From positions 186,001-250,000 of the forward strand of contig MEFP01000006.1 in the NCBI GenBank assembly GCA_001725155.1: a stretch of 64,000 nt of DNA, written 5' to 3'. Every line of letters starts with the position of its first letter. The stretch's first letter is position 1. Positions 45,809 through 55,026 of this stretch are shown here, in pieces. The translations under genes were made by a program, and so were the position numbers. The DNA comes from Lysobacteraceae bacterium SCN 69-320 (GTDB lineage: Bacteria; Pseudomonadota; Gammaproteobacteria; Xanthomonadales; Rhodanobacteraceae). A model generated the notes under the pieces. It was not told where the DNA came from. It ran no database searches and worked only from the letters and a program-made list of their open reading frames with translations.

Positions 45809-47088
45809 TGGCCGCGACCCTGCTGTTCGGCGCCTTCCTGCTGTTGTTGCTCGCCGGCGTTCCGGTGGCTTTCTCGCTGCTCGGCGCTTCGCTGGCGACC
45901 CTGCTGTACATCGGCATGCCGGCACTCGTGCTCGTGCAGCAGACCGTATCGGGTGCGAGCGCCGCGTCGCTGATCGCGATTCCGTTGTTCATCTTCGCCG
46001 GCGAGATCATGCTGCGCGGCGGCATCTCCGAGCGGCTGATCGCACTGGCGAGTTCGCTGGTCGGCCATCTGCGCGGCGGGCTCGGCCAGGTCAGCGTGCT
46101 GTCGTCGCTGTTCTTCGGCGGCGTGTCGGGCTCGGCCATCGCCGACGTCTCGGCCATCGGCGGCGCGATGATCCCGCAGATGGTGCAGCGCGGCTTCGAT
46201 CGCGACTTCGCCGTCAACGTGACGATGACCGCGGCGCTGGTCGCGCTGCTGGTGCCGCCGTCGCACAACCTGATTCTGTACTCGGCGGCAGCCGGCGGCG
46301 GCATCTCGATCGCCGACCTGTTCGCCGCCGGCGTGATCCCGGCCCTGCTGATGACCGCGACGGTGATGCTGACGGCCTGGCTGCTCGCGCGCCGGCGCGG
46401 CTATGCGGTCGAGGCGTTTCCGGGCTTCGCCATCGTGCTGCGCCGCTTCGCCGCGGCGTTGCCGGGCCTGCTGCTCGTCGCACTGATCTTCGTCGGCATC
46501 CGTGCCGGCGTGTTCACGGCGGTGGAGAGCGCCGCGATCGCGGTCTGCTACGCGCTGTTCGTGACGGCCGTGCTGTATCGCCAGGTCTCGCGCAGCGATT
46601 TCGTCGCCACGATGCTGCATGCGGCGCGCACGACCGGCATGATCCTGTTCGTGATCGCCTCGGCCGCCTGCTTCGGCTGGCTGCTGGCCTATCTGCAGGT
46701 GCCCGCAGCCGCGGTGGAACTGCTGACCGGTCTCGACGTCGGGCGTCACCTGCTGTTGCTGCTGATGATCCTGATCCTGCTCGCGCTGGGCACGTTCATG
46801 GACCTCGCGCCGCTGATCATCATCTGCACGCCGATCTTCCTGCCGGTGGCCAAGGCCATCGGCGTTGATCCGGTGCATTTCGGTGTGATCCTCATCCTCA
46901 AGGGCGGCATAGGCCTGATCACGCCGCCGCTGGGCTCGGTGCTGTTCGTCGGTACGGCCATCGGCAAGATCAGCATCGGCGAGGCCCTGCGTTCGATCTG
47001 GCCGTTCTATCTGGCTTCGCTGGCCATGCTGCTGCTGGTCGCCTTCGTTCCGGAGCTGTCGCTGTGGCTGCCGCGCGTGCTCAAGTAA
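45808..47088 (+). CDS. dctM: TRAP transporter large permease DctM
   Basis: A 426-aa transport channel with about 12 membrane segments; the family blocks FFGGVSGSAIADVSAIG, VPPSHNLI and ITPPLGSVLFV are visible. Completes a tripartite TRAP system with the preceding two genes. The 145-bp gap to the LacI regulator holds a candidate promoter. Confidence 0.9.
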   Translation: MAATLLFGAFLLLLLAGVPVAFSLLGASLATLLYIGMPALVLVQQTVSGASAASLIAIPLFIFAGEIMLRGGISERLIALASSLVGHLRGGLGQVSVLSSLFFGGVSGSAIADVSAIGGAMIPQMVQRGFDRDFAVNVTMTAALVALLVPPSHNLILYSAAAGGGISIADLFAAGVIPALLMTATVMLTAWLLARRRGYAVEAFPGFAIVLRRFAAALPGLLLVALIFVGIRAGVFTAVESAAIAVCYALFVTAVLYRQVSRSDFVATMLHAARTTGMILFVIASAACFGWLLAYLQVPAAAVELLTGLDVGRHLLLLLMILILLALGTFMDLAPLIIICTPIFLPVAKAIGVDPVHFGVILILKGGIGLITPPLGSVLFVGTAIGKISIGEALRSIWPFYLASLAMLLLVAFVPELSLWLPRVLK

Positions 47089-47194
47089 GGCTCGGCAGGC
47101 CCGTGCAGCGAGTTTTTCGGCGACCCTTGCCGCGCCGTCCGCGTGCGCGGGCGTGCGACGCGCCGGCGTGATGGCTAGCCGGGATGCGGAACAC

Positions 47195-47200
47195 TAGAAT
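47195..47200 (+). promoter_or_regulatory. -10 element of the lacI-type gene
   Basis: TAGAAT, 33 bp before the regulator start, with a weak TGGCTA at 17 bp upstream as the -35. Confidence 0.35.
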
Positions 47201-47233
47201 CGGCGCTGCCCGCCACGGACTGGATGGATCCGC

Positions 47234-48292
47234 ATGACCCGACGCTCCCGCGACGCGAGCAGCGCAAAGCCCGCCGCCATCAGCGGCGGCGGCACGATCA
47301 ACGACATCGCGCGTCTTGCCGGCGTATCCAAGAAGACCGTTTCGCGCGTGATCAACCGTTCGCCGCTGGTGCAGCAGGAAACCCGCGAGAAGATCGAGGC
47401 GCTGATCCGTGAAGTCGGCTACGTGCCCGATCCGATGGCGCGCGGGCTCGCGTTCCGCAAGTCGTTCCTGATCGGCATGGTCTACGACAACCCGAACGCG
47501 CAATACATCGTCAACATGCAGGAAGGCGCGCTGGCGAGTATGCGCGGCACGGGCTTCGAACTCGTCGTGCATCCCTGCGACAGCAAGAGCGACGACTACA
47601 TCGAAGGCGTGCGCCAGTTCGTGCTGCAGCACCGCCTGCACGGCGTCATCCTCGTGCCGCGCGTGTCCGAGGACGGCGCGCTCGTGGACATGCTGCGGCA
47701 GGCCGGCTGCCGTTATGCGCGCATCGCTGCGGTCTCGCTGGACGAGCCCGCGCGCATGATCGCGACGAACGACCGGCTCGGCGCGGTCGAGGTGGCGAAC
47801 TACCTGGAATCCCTGGGCCACCGCCGCATCGGCCTGATCACCGGTCCGCAGCGCTATCTGTCGACGCGCGAACGCGGTGCGGGCTTCATGCAGGCGCTGG
47901 CCCGGCGCGGCATCGAGCTGCCGCCCGAACACATCGTCGAAGGCGGCTATACCTTCGAATCCGGCGTGGCCTGCGCCGAGCGCCTGCTCGCGCTGGACCC
48001 GCGGCCCACGGCGATATTCACGCTCAACGACGAGATGGCCGCCGGCGTCTACAAGGCCGCGTTCAAGATGGGACTGTCGGTTCCCGACGATCTGTCCGTG
48101 GTCGGCTTCGACGACTCGCCGCTGGCCGCGCGCCTGTGGCCTTCGCTGAGCTCGGTGCGTCTGCCGATCCGCGACATGGGCGCGTTCGCCGCGGCGATGC
48201 TGCTGGCCGACGAGGACGCCGGCACGCGCGCCGCGCCGGTCATCGCGCCGCATCTCGTCGCGCGCGAGTCCTGCCAGCCGCCGCGTGGCTGA
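47234..48292 (+). CDS. LacI family regulator of the pectin locus
   Basis: A 352-aa repressor. Helix-turn-helix TINDIARLAGVSKKTVSRVINRS at about 21-43, a hinge ending in YVPDPMARGLA, then the PBP-I effector domain with IGLITGP and FTLNDEMAAGV. By position it is the regulator of the pectin genes and the likely binder of the four ACCGGT sites. Effector presumably KDG or a related keto-sugar acid; inferred from the pathway, not seen. Confidence 0.85.
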   Translation: MTRRSRDASSAKPAAISGGGTINDIARLAGVSKKTVSRVINRSPLVQQETREKIEALIREVGYVPDPMARGLAFRKSFLIGMVYDNPNAQYIVNMQEGALASMRGTGFELVVHPCDSKSDDYIEGVRQFVLQHRLHGVILVPRVSEDGALVDMLRQAGCRYARIAAVSLDEPARMIATNDRLGAVEVANYLESLGHRRIGLITGPQRYLSTRERGAGFMQALARRGIELPPEHIVEGGYTFESGVACAERLLALDPRPTAIFTLNDEMAAGVYKAAFKMGLSVPDDLSVVGFDDSPLAARLWPSLSSVRLPIRDMGAFAAAMLLADEDAGTRAAPVIAPHLVARESCQPPRG

Positions 48293-48323
48293 AACCGGCC
48301 GGCACCGACGAACGGCGCGCCGG

Positions 48324-49424
48324 TCACAGGTCTTCCATGCGCAGGTCGCTCAGCGTCTCGATCGGGTTGGTCAGGCGTACGCGCAACGACAGGTCGGTGC
48401 GCGAATCGGCATGATCGAGCGCCTCGGCGAGGCTGATCCGGCCTGCCGCATAGAGGCGATACAGCGCTTCGTCGAAAGTCTGCATGCCGATGTTGACTCC
48501 CTGCTTCATGGCGTCCTTGAGCTGGTCGATCTCGCCCTTCTCGATGAGGTCGGCCACGTAGGCCGTGTGCAGCAGCAGCTCCACGGCCGGCACGCGCTTG
48601 CCGTCGAGCGCCTTGACCAGGCGCATGGCGACGACGGCCTGCAGGTTCAGCGACAGGTCGATCAGCAGCTGGTGGCGGGCTGAGTCAGGAAAGAAGTTGA
48701 TGATGCGATCGAGGGTCTGGTTGGCGTTGTTGGCATGCAGGGTCGACAGGCAGAGGTGGCCGGTCTCGGCGTAGGCGATCGCATGCTTCATGGTCTCGCG
48801 GTCGCGGATCTCGCCGATCAGGATCACGTCGGGCGCCTCGCGCATCGCGTTCTTCAGCGCGTTCTCGTAGGACAGCGTGTCCAGGCCGATTTCGCGCTGG
48901 TCGACGACCGACTTGTCGTGGCGGTGGATGAATTCGATCGGCTCCTCGATGGTCAGGATGTGCCCGGTGCGATGATGGTTGCGGTAGTCGATCATCGACG
49001 CCAGCGTGGTCGACTTGCCCGAGCCGGTGCTGCCGACGACGAGCACGAGTCCGCGCGGCAGCATGATCAGGTCCTTGAGCTTGGGCGGCAGCGACAACTG
49101 TTCCAGCGACGGGATGTCGCTGCTGATGTAGCGCACCGCGATCGCGACGGTGTCGCGCTGCCGGTAGATGTTGATGCGGAAGCGGCTGCCGTCGGCCAGC
49201 GCGACGGCCAGGTTCATTTCCAGGGTCGCCTCGTATTCCTTCTGCTGCTTCTCGCTCATGATCGAATAGGCCATGCCGCGCACGTCCTCGGCGGCCAGCG
49301 GGACCTCGCCCAGGTGCATGGTCTCGCCCTCGATCTTGATCGACGGCGGCGCGCCCACGCTGAGGAAGCAGTCGGAGGCTTTCTTGCGTGCCATCAGCTG
49401 CATGTAGCTCGTCAGTTCGGGCAT
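48324..49424 (-). CDS. pilU: PilU/PilT-type retraction ATPase
   Basis: A 366-aa hexameric motor ATPase of the type IV pilus retraction class. Walker [11 protein letters not shown], Asp box TIEEPIEF, Walker B LIGEIRDRETM and the His box HLCLSTLHANN are all intact. The length and N-terminus (SDCFLSVGAPPSIKIEGE) fit PilU better than PilT. It lies 4 bp after the GspE/PilB-like gene and no pilin gene is adjacent. Confidence 0.85.
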   Translation of the reverse strand: MPELTSYMQLMARKKASDCFLSVGAPPSIKIEGETMHLGEVPLAAEDVRGMAYSIMSEKQQKEYEATLEMNLAVALADGSRFRINIYRQRDTVAIAVRYISSDIPSLEQLSLPPKLKDLIMLPRGLVLVVGSTGSGKSTTLASMIDYRNHHRTGHILTIEEPIEFIHRHDKSVVDQREIGLDTLSYENALKNAMREAPDVILIGEIRDRETMKHAIAYAETGHLCLSTLHANNANQTLDRIINFFPDSARHQLLIDLSLNLQAVVAMRLVKALDGKRVPAVELLLHTAYVADLIEKGEIDQLKDAMKQGVNIGMQTFDEALYRLYAAGRISLAEALDHADSRTDLSLRVRLTNPIETLSDLRMEDL

Positions 49425-49428
49425 GTCG

Positions 49429-51012
49429 TCACTCCAGCCGGGTCAGGTAGGCCTCGTGCAGCGGGATCTCGTGTTGGCGGGCCAGGCCGACCGCATGCGC
49501 GGTCAGCGCGACCATGCCATCGCGCAGCGCCTGTTCCTGCAGCGCGGCTTCGTCGAGGTCGGCCGTGATCAGCCGGCGCAGCGCCGGCGTCGCGACGAGG
49601 TATTCGTAGGTCATGCGGCGCCCGGCGATGCCGGTGCCGGCGCAGTGGCGGCAGCCGGCGCCGCGCAGGAAGACGTCTCCGGGCGCCACGCCGAGCAGTT
49701 CGCGCACGTGCGGGTCCGGCGCTTCGGGCATGCGGCAATAGACGCAATTGCGCCGGACCAGGCGCTGCGCGAGCACGCCGAGCAGGGTCGCGCGCAACAG
49801 ATAGGCGGGTATGCCCATCTCGAGCAGCCGCGAGACCGTCGCGACGGCCGAGTTCGTGTGCAGGGTCGACAGAAGAAGGTGGCCGGTCTGCGCGCTTTCG
49901 ACGGCGATGCGTGCGGTTTCCTCGTCGCGGATCTCGCCGACCATGATCACGTCCGGGTCGTGGCGCAGGATGTTGCGCAGCGCCTTGGCGAAGGTCATGC
50001 CGATGTCGGCGTTGATCGGAATCTGGGTAATGCCGGGAATGTGGAATTCGACCGGGTTCTCGACCGTGATGATGTTGAGATTGCGGCGTACGACGGCGTT
50101 GAGCGCCGCATACAGGGTCGTGCTCTTGCCCGAGCCGGTCGGCCCGGTCACGAGCAGCATGCCGTGGCTGCGTTCCAGCGCGTCGCCGAGTTGGCGCTGG
50201 TCGGCCGCCGACAGCCCGATCTCGCCGACGTCGTTCGTACCGACGCGCGACAGCAGCAGGCGCATGGCGACGCTCGGGCCTTCGACCGAGGGCATGATGC
50301 TGATGCGGATGTCGATCGTGCGGCCGTGGTCGCGCACGCGCAGCTGGCCGTCCTGCGGCAGGCGGTGCTCGGTGATGTCCATGACGCCGAGGATCTTGAT
50401 GCGGCCGACGATGGCCGGCAGCAGCGCGCGAGAGAAGCGGCGGATCAGGGTGAGTTGTCCGTCGATGCGGAAGACCAGTTCGACGTCCTTCTCGCCGGGT
50501 CGCACGTGCACGTCGGAGGCGTGTCGGCGTATCGCTTCGAGCAGGATGTTGTTGACCAGCCGAACGACCGGCCGGGTCGACGACAGTGCTTCGAGTTCGT
50601 GCCGCTCGCCGGCGCTCTCCGACGCGGTGCTGGCTTCGAGCGCGGCGAAGTCCTGGCTGTCGTCGATGCGCTCGTAGCAGGCGTCGATTTTCGCGACCAG
50701 CAGGTCTTCGGCTGCGACCTCGATCCGCAGCGAGCGGCCGGTCAGGAACTGCAGCAGCTGTTCGGTTTCGGTGTTCGTCGGCGAGGCCATGGCCACGCGC
50801 AGCTGCTCGCCGGCATAGCCCAGCGGCAGCACGCAGCGGCTGCGTGCGAAGTGAGCCGGGATTTCATCGAGGATCGCGCGCGGAATCTCGGCGTCGAGCG
50901 CGGCTACCGGCAGACCGAACTGCCGCGCGAGCGCTACCGCCGCATGCGCGGGACCGGCGGCCGTACTGGTGTCGCCGGATTCCCGGCCGCCGAGGGCGTC
51001 GGAAACGTTCAT
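49429..51012 (-). CDS. GspE/PilB-type secretion or pilus assembly ATPase
   Basis: A 527-aa AAA motor. An N-terminal T2SSE-type domain (about 20-130) precedes the ATPase core with Walker [11 protein letters not shown], Walker [11 protein letters not shown] and [10 protein letters not shown]. The tetracysteine zinc motif (CVYC...CRHC) near residue 420 is typical of GspE and many PilB proteins. ATG at 51012. It is orphaned from other secretion or pilus genes; a two-gene operon with the PilU-like ATPase inside the pectin locus. Confidence 0.85.
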   Translation of the reverse strand: MNVSDALGGRESGDTSTAAGPAHAAVALARQFGLPVAALDAEIPRAILDEIPAHFARSRCVLPLGYAGEQLRVAMASPTNTETEQLLQFLTGRSLRIEVAAEDLLVAKIDACYERIDDSQDFAALEASTASESAGERHELEALSSTRPVVRLVNNILLEAIRRHASDVHVRPGEKDVELVFRIDGQLTLIRRFSRALLPAIVGRIKILGVMDITEHRLPQDGQLRVRDHGRTIDIRISIMPSVEGPSVAMRLLLSRVGTNDVGEIGLSAADQRQLGDALERSHGMLLVTGPTGSGKSTTLYAALNAVVRRNLNIITVENPVEFHIPGITQIPINADIGMTFAKALRNILRHDPDVIMVGEIRDEETARIAVESAQTGHLLLSTLHTNSAVATVSRLLEMGIPAYLLRATLLGVLAQRLVRRNCVYCRMPEAPDPHVRELLGVAPGDVFLRGAGCRHCAGTGIAGRRMTYEYLVATPALRRLITADLDEAALQEQALRDGMVALTAHAVGLARQHEIPLHEAYLTRLE

Positions 51013-51346
51013 CGGAGGCTGCCACCGGGGCGACGGCGGGGGCGTCTGGAGGGCGACGGTTCTGGTCGCCGGGTATCGCCGGATCGTTCGCGCCCCTGTT
51101 CCATGCCGTGTCCGCCGCACCTGCCACCGCCGCAGCATACGCCGTTTCGTCGCGGATCCGCGCTTTTTCAGGATGTTGCAGTTTCCACGAGTGCGGCGTC
51201 CGCGTCCGGCCGGCGCGCAGCATGGCAGCGCTGACGATCGATGCAACCGGCGCTGCGGCCTCGCCGGTCAATGCGCGAGGCCATGTCCAGGCGGCCGACC
51301 CGCCGGACGCTGGGGCGCGACCGGCGGAGGCGGTGCGGCTCACTAA

Positions 51347-51363
51347 ATTGACACCGGTTACCA
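51347..51363 (+). promoter_or_regulatory. kduI -35 box overlapping pectin operator 4
   Basis: ATTGACACCGGTTACCA: a perfect TTGACA at 51348-51353 overlaps ACCGGT at 51353-51358, 50 bp before kduI. A clear -10 is not visible. Confidence 0.5.
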
Positions 51364-51413
51364 AGCTGCCCGAAACCGGCTACGATGCAGACCGGATTTC
51401 CCCGGAGCCTGCC

Positions 51414-52262
51414 ATGTATCGCAAGACCTACCACGCCTGCCATCCCGACTCGATGCAGGGCGTCAGCAACGCGCAGCTGCGCGAGCGCTTCCTGATCGGC
51501 GAGCTGTTCGTCGCCGGCGCGGTCACGCTGAACTACACGCACTACGAGCGCTTCGTCATCGGTGGTGCCGCGCCGGTCGATGCGCCCGTCGCCTTGCCGG
51601 CGCCGATCGAGCCGGCCTCGGCCGCGGGCAAGCCGTTCCTCCAACGGCGCGAGCTCGGTGCGGTCAACGTGGGGCAGGGAGCCGGGCGCATCCGTGTCGA
51701 CGGTCAGACCGTCGAGCTGCAGCCGCGCGACGCGCTGTACATTCCCATGGGCAGCGCCGAGGTGGTCTTCGAATCGGTGGCAGCCGAGGCGCCGGCCCTG
51801 TTCTACCTGGCCTCCACGCCGGCGCATGCGCGCCACGAACTCGTGCACATATCCATCGCCACCGCGGTTCCACTGCAGCGCGGCGCGCTGGCGACGTCGA
51901 ACGAGCGCACGATCTACCAGTACATCGTGCCGGCGACCTGCAAGTCCTGCCAGCTGCTGCTGGGTCTGACCCTGCTCAATACCGGCAGCGTCTGGAACAC
52001 CATGCCCCCGCATCTGCACGATCGCCGCAGCGAGGTGTATTTCTATTTCGATCTCGGCGCCGGCGACCGCGTATTCCACTTCATGGGCGAGCCCGACGCG
52101 GCGCGCCATCTGGTCGTCGCCAACCACGAAGCGGTGGTTTCGCCGCCGTGGTCGATCCACATGGGTTCGGGCACGGCCAGCTACGGTTTCATCTGGGCCA
52201 TGGGCGGGGAGAACCTCGATTACACCGACATGGCCGTGCTCGACATCTGCCAGCTCCAGTGA
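51414..52262 (+). CDS. kduI: 5-dehydro-4-deoxy-D-glucuronate isomerase
   Basis: Isomerises 4-deoxy-L-threo-5-hexosulose uronate to 3-deoxy-D-glycero-2,5-hexodiulosonate in pectin breakdown. The 282-aa cupin has zinc ligands in [15 protein letters not shown] (H, H, E) and His in [10 protein letters not shown]. KduI-typical N-terminus [20 protein letters not shown]. It is 7 bp before kduD, in one operon, with a LacI-type operator upstream. Confidence 0.93.
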   Translation: MYRKTYHACHPDSMQGVSNAQLRERFLIGELFVAGAVTLNYTHYERFVIGGAAPVDAPVALPAPIEPASAAGKPFLQRRELGAVNVGQGAGRIRVDGQTVELQPRDALYIPMGSAEVVFESVAAEAPALFYLASTPAHARHELVHISIATAVPLQRGALATSNERTIYQYIVPATCKSCQLLLGLTLLNTGSVWNTMPPHLHDRRSEVYFYFDLGAGDRVFHFMGEPDAARHLVVANHEAVVSPPWSIHMGSGTASYGFIWAMGGENLDYTDMAVLDICQLQ

Positions 52263-52269
52263 GGCACGC

Positions 52270-53028
52270 ATGAGCCAACCGTTCGATCTGTCGGGCCGTG
52301 TCGCGCTGGTGACCGGTGCCAATACCGGCCTGGGCCAGGCCATGGCCGTCGCCCTCGCGCAAGCCGGTGCCGACATCGCGGCGATCGGCCGCTCGGCGCC
52401 GGACGAGACCGCGACGGCCGTCGCTGCCGCCGGCCGGCGTCTTCGCTGGGTAGAGGCCGCGCTGGATCGCCCGGCCGATCTGGAGCCGGCGGTCGCGGCC
52501 GCGGTCGCGCAGCTCGGCCGCGCCGACATCCTGATCAACAATGCCGGAACGATACGCCGCGCCGCCGCGCTGGATTTCAGCGAGCAGGACTGGGACGCGG
52601 TGCTCGGCGTGAATCTCAAGACCGCGTTCTTTCTGGCCCAGGCCTTCGCGCGCCACTGCGTCGCTGCGGGGCAGGGCGGCAAGATCATCAACATCGCTTC
52701 GATGCTGTCGTTCCAGGGCGGCATCCGCGTCGCGTCGTATACGGCGAGCAAGAGCGGGCTGCTCGGCCTGACGCGCCTGCTGGCCAACGAATGGGCCGCA
52801 CAGGGCATCAACGTCAATGCGATCGCGCCGGGCTATTTCGCGACCTCGAACACGGCGGCGCTGCGCGCCGACGAGCAGCGCAATCGCGACATCCTCGCGC
52901 GCATTCCGGCCGGGCGCTGGGGCGATCCGGCCGATCTCGGCGGCGCGGCGGTATTTCTGGCCTCGCGCGCGGCGGACTATGTCCATGGCGCGGTGCTGCC
53001 GGTCGACGGCGGCTGGCTCGCACGCTGA
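52270..53028 (+). CDS. kduD: 2-dehydro-3-deoxy-D-gluconate 5-dehydrogenase
   Basis: NAD(H)-dependent SDR of 252 aa producing 2-keto-3-deoxygluconate, which KdgK then phosphorylates. TGANTGLG cofactor motif, NNAG, catalytic Ser-Tyr-Lys with YTASK, and the C-terminal PVDGGWLAR. The next frame downstream is the broken acetylesterase. Confidence 0.92.
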   Translation: MSQPFDLSGRVALVTGANTGLGQAMAVALAQAGADIAAIGRSAPDETATAVAAAGRRLRWVEAALDRPADLEPAVAAAVAQLGRADILINNAGTIRRAAALDFSEQDWDAVLGVNLKTAFFLAQAFARHCVAAGQGGKIINIASMLSFQGGIRVASYTASKSGLLGLTRLLANEWAAQGINVNAIAPGYFATSNTAALRADEQRNRDILARIPAGRWGDPADLGGAAVFLASRAADYVHGAVLPVDGGWLAR

Positions 53029-53049
53029 CGGCGCCGGCGCCGGCCGCTG

Positions 53050-53475
53050 CGTTCGCGGAGCCGGTGCCTGGCGCGGGTTCTGCGCGGCCGTGCTCGTTCT
53101 CGTCGCAGCCCTCGGCTGCGACGGCGCACTCGCGCAACAAGCGTCTGGCGCCGCCATTGCGCGTCTCGCCGCCGGCGGCTCCACCGCCAGCGGCTACCGC
53201 CCGGCGCACTGGCCACGGCGCGGCTGGGGCCAGGAGCTGCCGGGCTTCGTCGCCGCGTCGGTCGAGGTGCGCAACCACACCGGGCGGCCGCAGCGCCCGC
53301 CGCTTCATCGAACAGGGCTGGATCTGCGACGTCGTGCGCGACCTGCGTGCCGGCGATGTACCGCTGATCCAGTCCGGCCACGACGACGAGAAGGCCCACG
53401 CCCCGGCGCGCGACGACGAACCGCGACGGGCGTTTCCGTTCTGGCTGGCCCCGCATGAAGGCCCGGCTGCCGCGC
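53050..53475 (+). pseudogene. rhamnogalacturonan acetylesterase (CE12), frameshifted and truncated
   Basis: A degraded SGNH-type esterase. A signal-like LVLVAAL segment precedes GGSTAS (the family's GDSTAS with Asp changed), GYRPAHWPRRGWGQELPGF and SVEVRNHTG in one frame. A frameshift near 53282 moves the continuation to another frame: GRSARRFIEQGW, DVVRDLRAGDVPLIQSGHDDEK. The IQ-GH-DE block is the CE12 block III. The rest, with the catalytic Asp-His region, is missing. A loss event in the pectin cluster. Confidence 0.75.
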
Positions 53476-53707
53476 TGGGATTGCGCGGTAGCTGCAGGAG
53501 GCGGCCTTGCGCGGCGTGGCGCGGTACCGGCGGGCATTCGGCAGGCCGCCACCGCCCGCTGCTCCGTGTCTGATACGCCAACCAGCTGATGCGGAAAGAA
53601 ATAATCTACGGATAAGTGTGGTGTGACCTTGCCGTCAGGCGCCGCGGGTCATGCCTGTCCAGAGTGCGCCGAACCACCCGGGGGTGGATTCGGAGGTAAT
53701 GCCCGTC

Positions 53708-54826
53708 ATGCGTCGCGCTCTTTGTGTTTTCCGTTTCCTGTTCGCATTCGGCCTGATCGGACTGGCCCTGCCGAGCCACGCCATCACGAGCTACTGCGTG
53801 AGCACCGCCCAGCAGCTCAACCAGGCGCTGACCGCGGCGCAGAACTCCAGCGACACGCTGGTTCTTATCCGCCTGCGCGAAGGCACCTACGATACGTTCG
53901 CCTCGTCGTCGCCGTTCAGCTATGTCTCGCAGACGGTCAACCAGATTCTGGACATTTCCGGCGGCTGGTCCGGCGACGGCAGCAACTGCACCACGCAACG
54001 CCCGAATCCGGCGCTGACCCAGCTCATCGGCATTGCGGGCTACCCGACCTTGACTCTGACCGCCGCAAGCAGCGGCGGCCAGGTCTACCTGCACGACATC
54101 GCGATCTCCAACGCCAACCACACCGCGACGACCATCGGCGGCGCCTGCCTCTACGTGAAAGTCGCTGCCGGCAGCGAAGCGCGCCTGGAACGCATGCAGA
54201 TGCACGACTGCGTCGCGCGCAATACGAGCTTCGCCGCGGGCTTCTTCGACAACCGGGGCGGCACCTTTACGGCGCGCAACGTCGCTGTTTTCAACAACGT
54301 GGGCCGGCGCAACGGCGGCATCGGCGTGACGACGAGCCTTGGCGGCGTTTCCAACCTGGCGCAGATCAGCGTCACCCGCGCGATGGCGTTCGACGGCAAT
54401 CCGAACGACAACGCCGGAATACTGCTCAACACACCCGATGCCGCCAGCCGCATAGCGCTGAGCAACAGCGTGTCCTGGGGCAACAGCAGCTACATCAACA
54501 ATTCGGGCGCTACGGTCTATGTCAGCGACGTCGCGGTATACAGCTTCTACGGCACCATCGATCTGACGCGCGTGCACCGCGGCAGTCTGCTCGGCACGCC
54601 GGATTCCGACGTGGCTCCGGGCAGCGGCGATCCGGGCTTCCTGGGAATCGGCGACGCGCGACTGCGCTCGGACTCGATCCTTGTCGACAGCGGCGTTTCC
54701 AGTCCGCCTGGCGGCAGCGGGGTTTTCGACGCCGACGGCGCGACGCGCGTGCAGGGTGCGGCCGTGGACGTCGGCGCATTCGAGGCGGCACCCGGCGGCA
54801 CGATCTTCCGTAACGGCTTTGACTGA
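53708..54826 (+). CDS. exported beta-helix (choice-of-anchor Q-like) protein
   Basis: A 372-aa exported protein. Signal peptide near residues 1-26 (FAFGLIGLALPSHA), then a right-handed beta-helix-like region rich in Asn, Ser and Gly (YLHDIAISNANHT, NNVGRRNGG), ending with the DADGATRVQGAAVDVGAFE block seen at the end of choice-of-anchor-Q proteins and finally TIFRNGFD. ATG at 53708 has GGAGG 11 bp upstream; 53699 and 53651 are alternatives. Function unknown; may bind or cut polysaccharide, but no lyase motif is seen. Confidence 0.75.
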   Translation: MRRALCVFRFLFAFGLIGLALPSHAITSYCVSTAQQLNQALTAAQNSSDTLVLIRLREGTYDTFASSSPFSYVSQTVNQILDISGGWSGDGSNCTTQRPNPALTQLIGIAGYPTLTLTAASSGGQVYLHDIAISNANHTATTIGGACLYVKVAAGSEARLERMQMHDCVARNTSFAAGFFDNRGGTFTARNVAVFNNVGRRNGGIGVTTSLGGVSNLAQISVTRAMAFDGNPNDNAGILLNTPDAASRIALSNSVSWGNSSYINNSGATVYVSDVAVYSFYGTIDLTRVHRGSLLGTPDSDVAPGSGDPGFLGIGDARLRSDSILVDSGVSSPPGGSGVFDADGATRVQGAAVDVGAFEAAPGGTIFRNGFD

Positions 54827-54966
54827 CCGCCCTCAGCAAAGCGTCCGCGCCGCGCGGTGCGACGCCGATTGCCGAGAATGTCGTCCGCTGCCCCGGAGGC
54901 GGCTGCCGTCGATAACACGGCGCGCCGTCCCGGTTGCGCGAATGCCCGCGACGGTCGAGCGTTGAA

Positions 54967-55013
54967 CCGATCCCGATCCCGATCCCGATCCCGATCCCGA
55001 TCCCGATCCCGAC
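54967..55013. repeat. hexamer microsatellite (CCGATC)n
   Basis: Seven perfect CCGATC units plus a partial one, located 13 bp beyond the xdhC stop codon. Copy number could vary by slippage. Confidence 0.9.
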
Positions 55014-55026
55014 TCCCGACTTCCGA

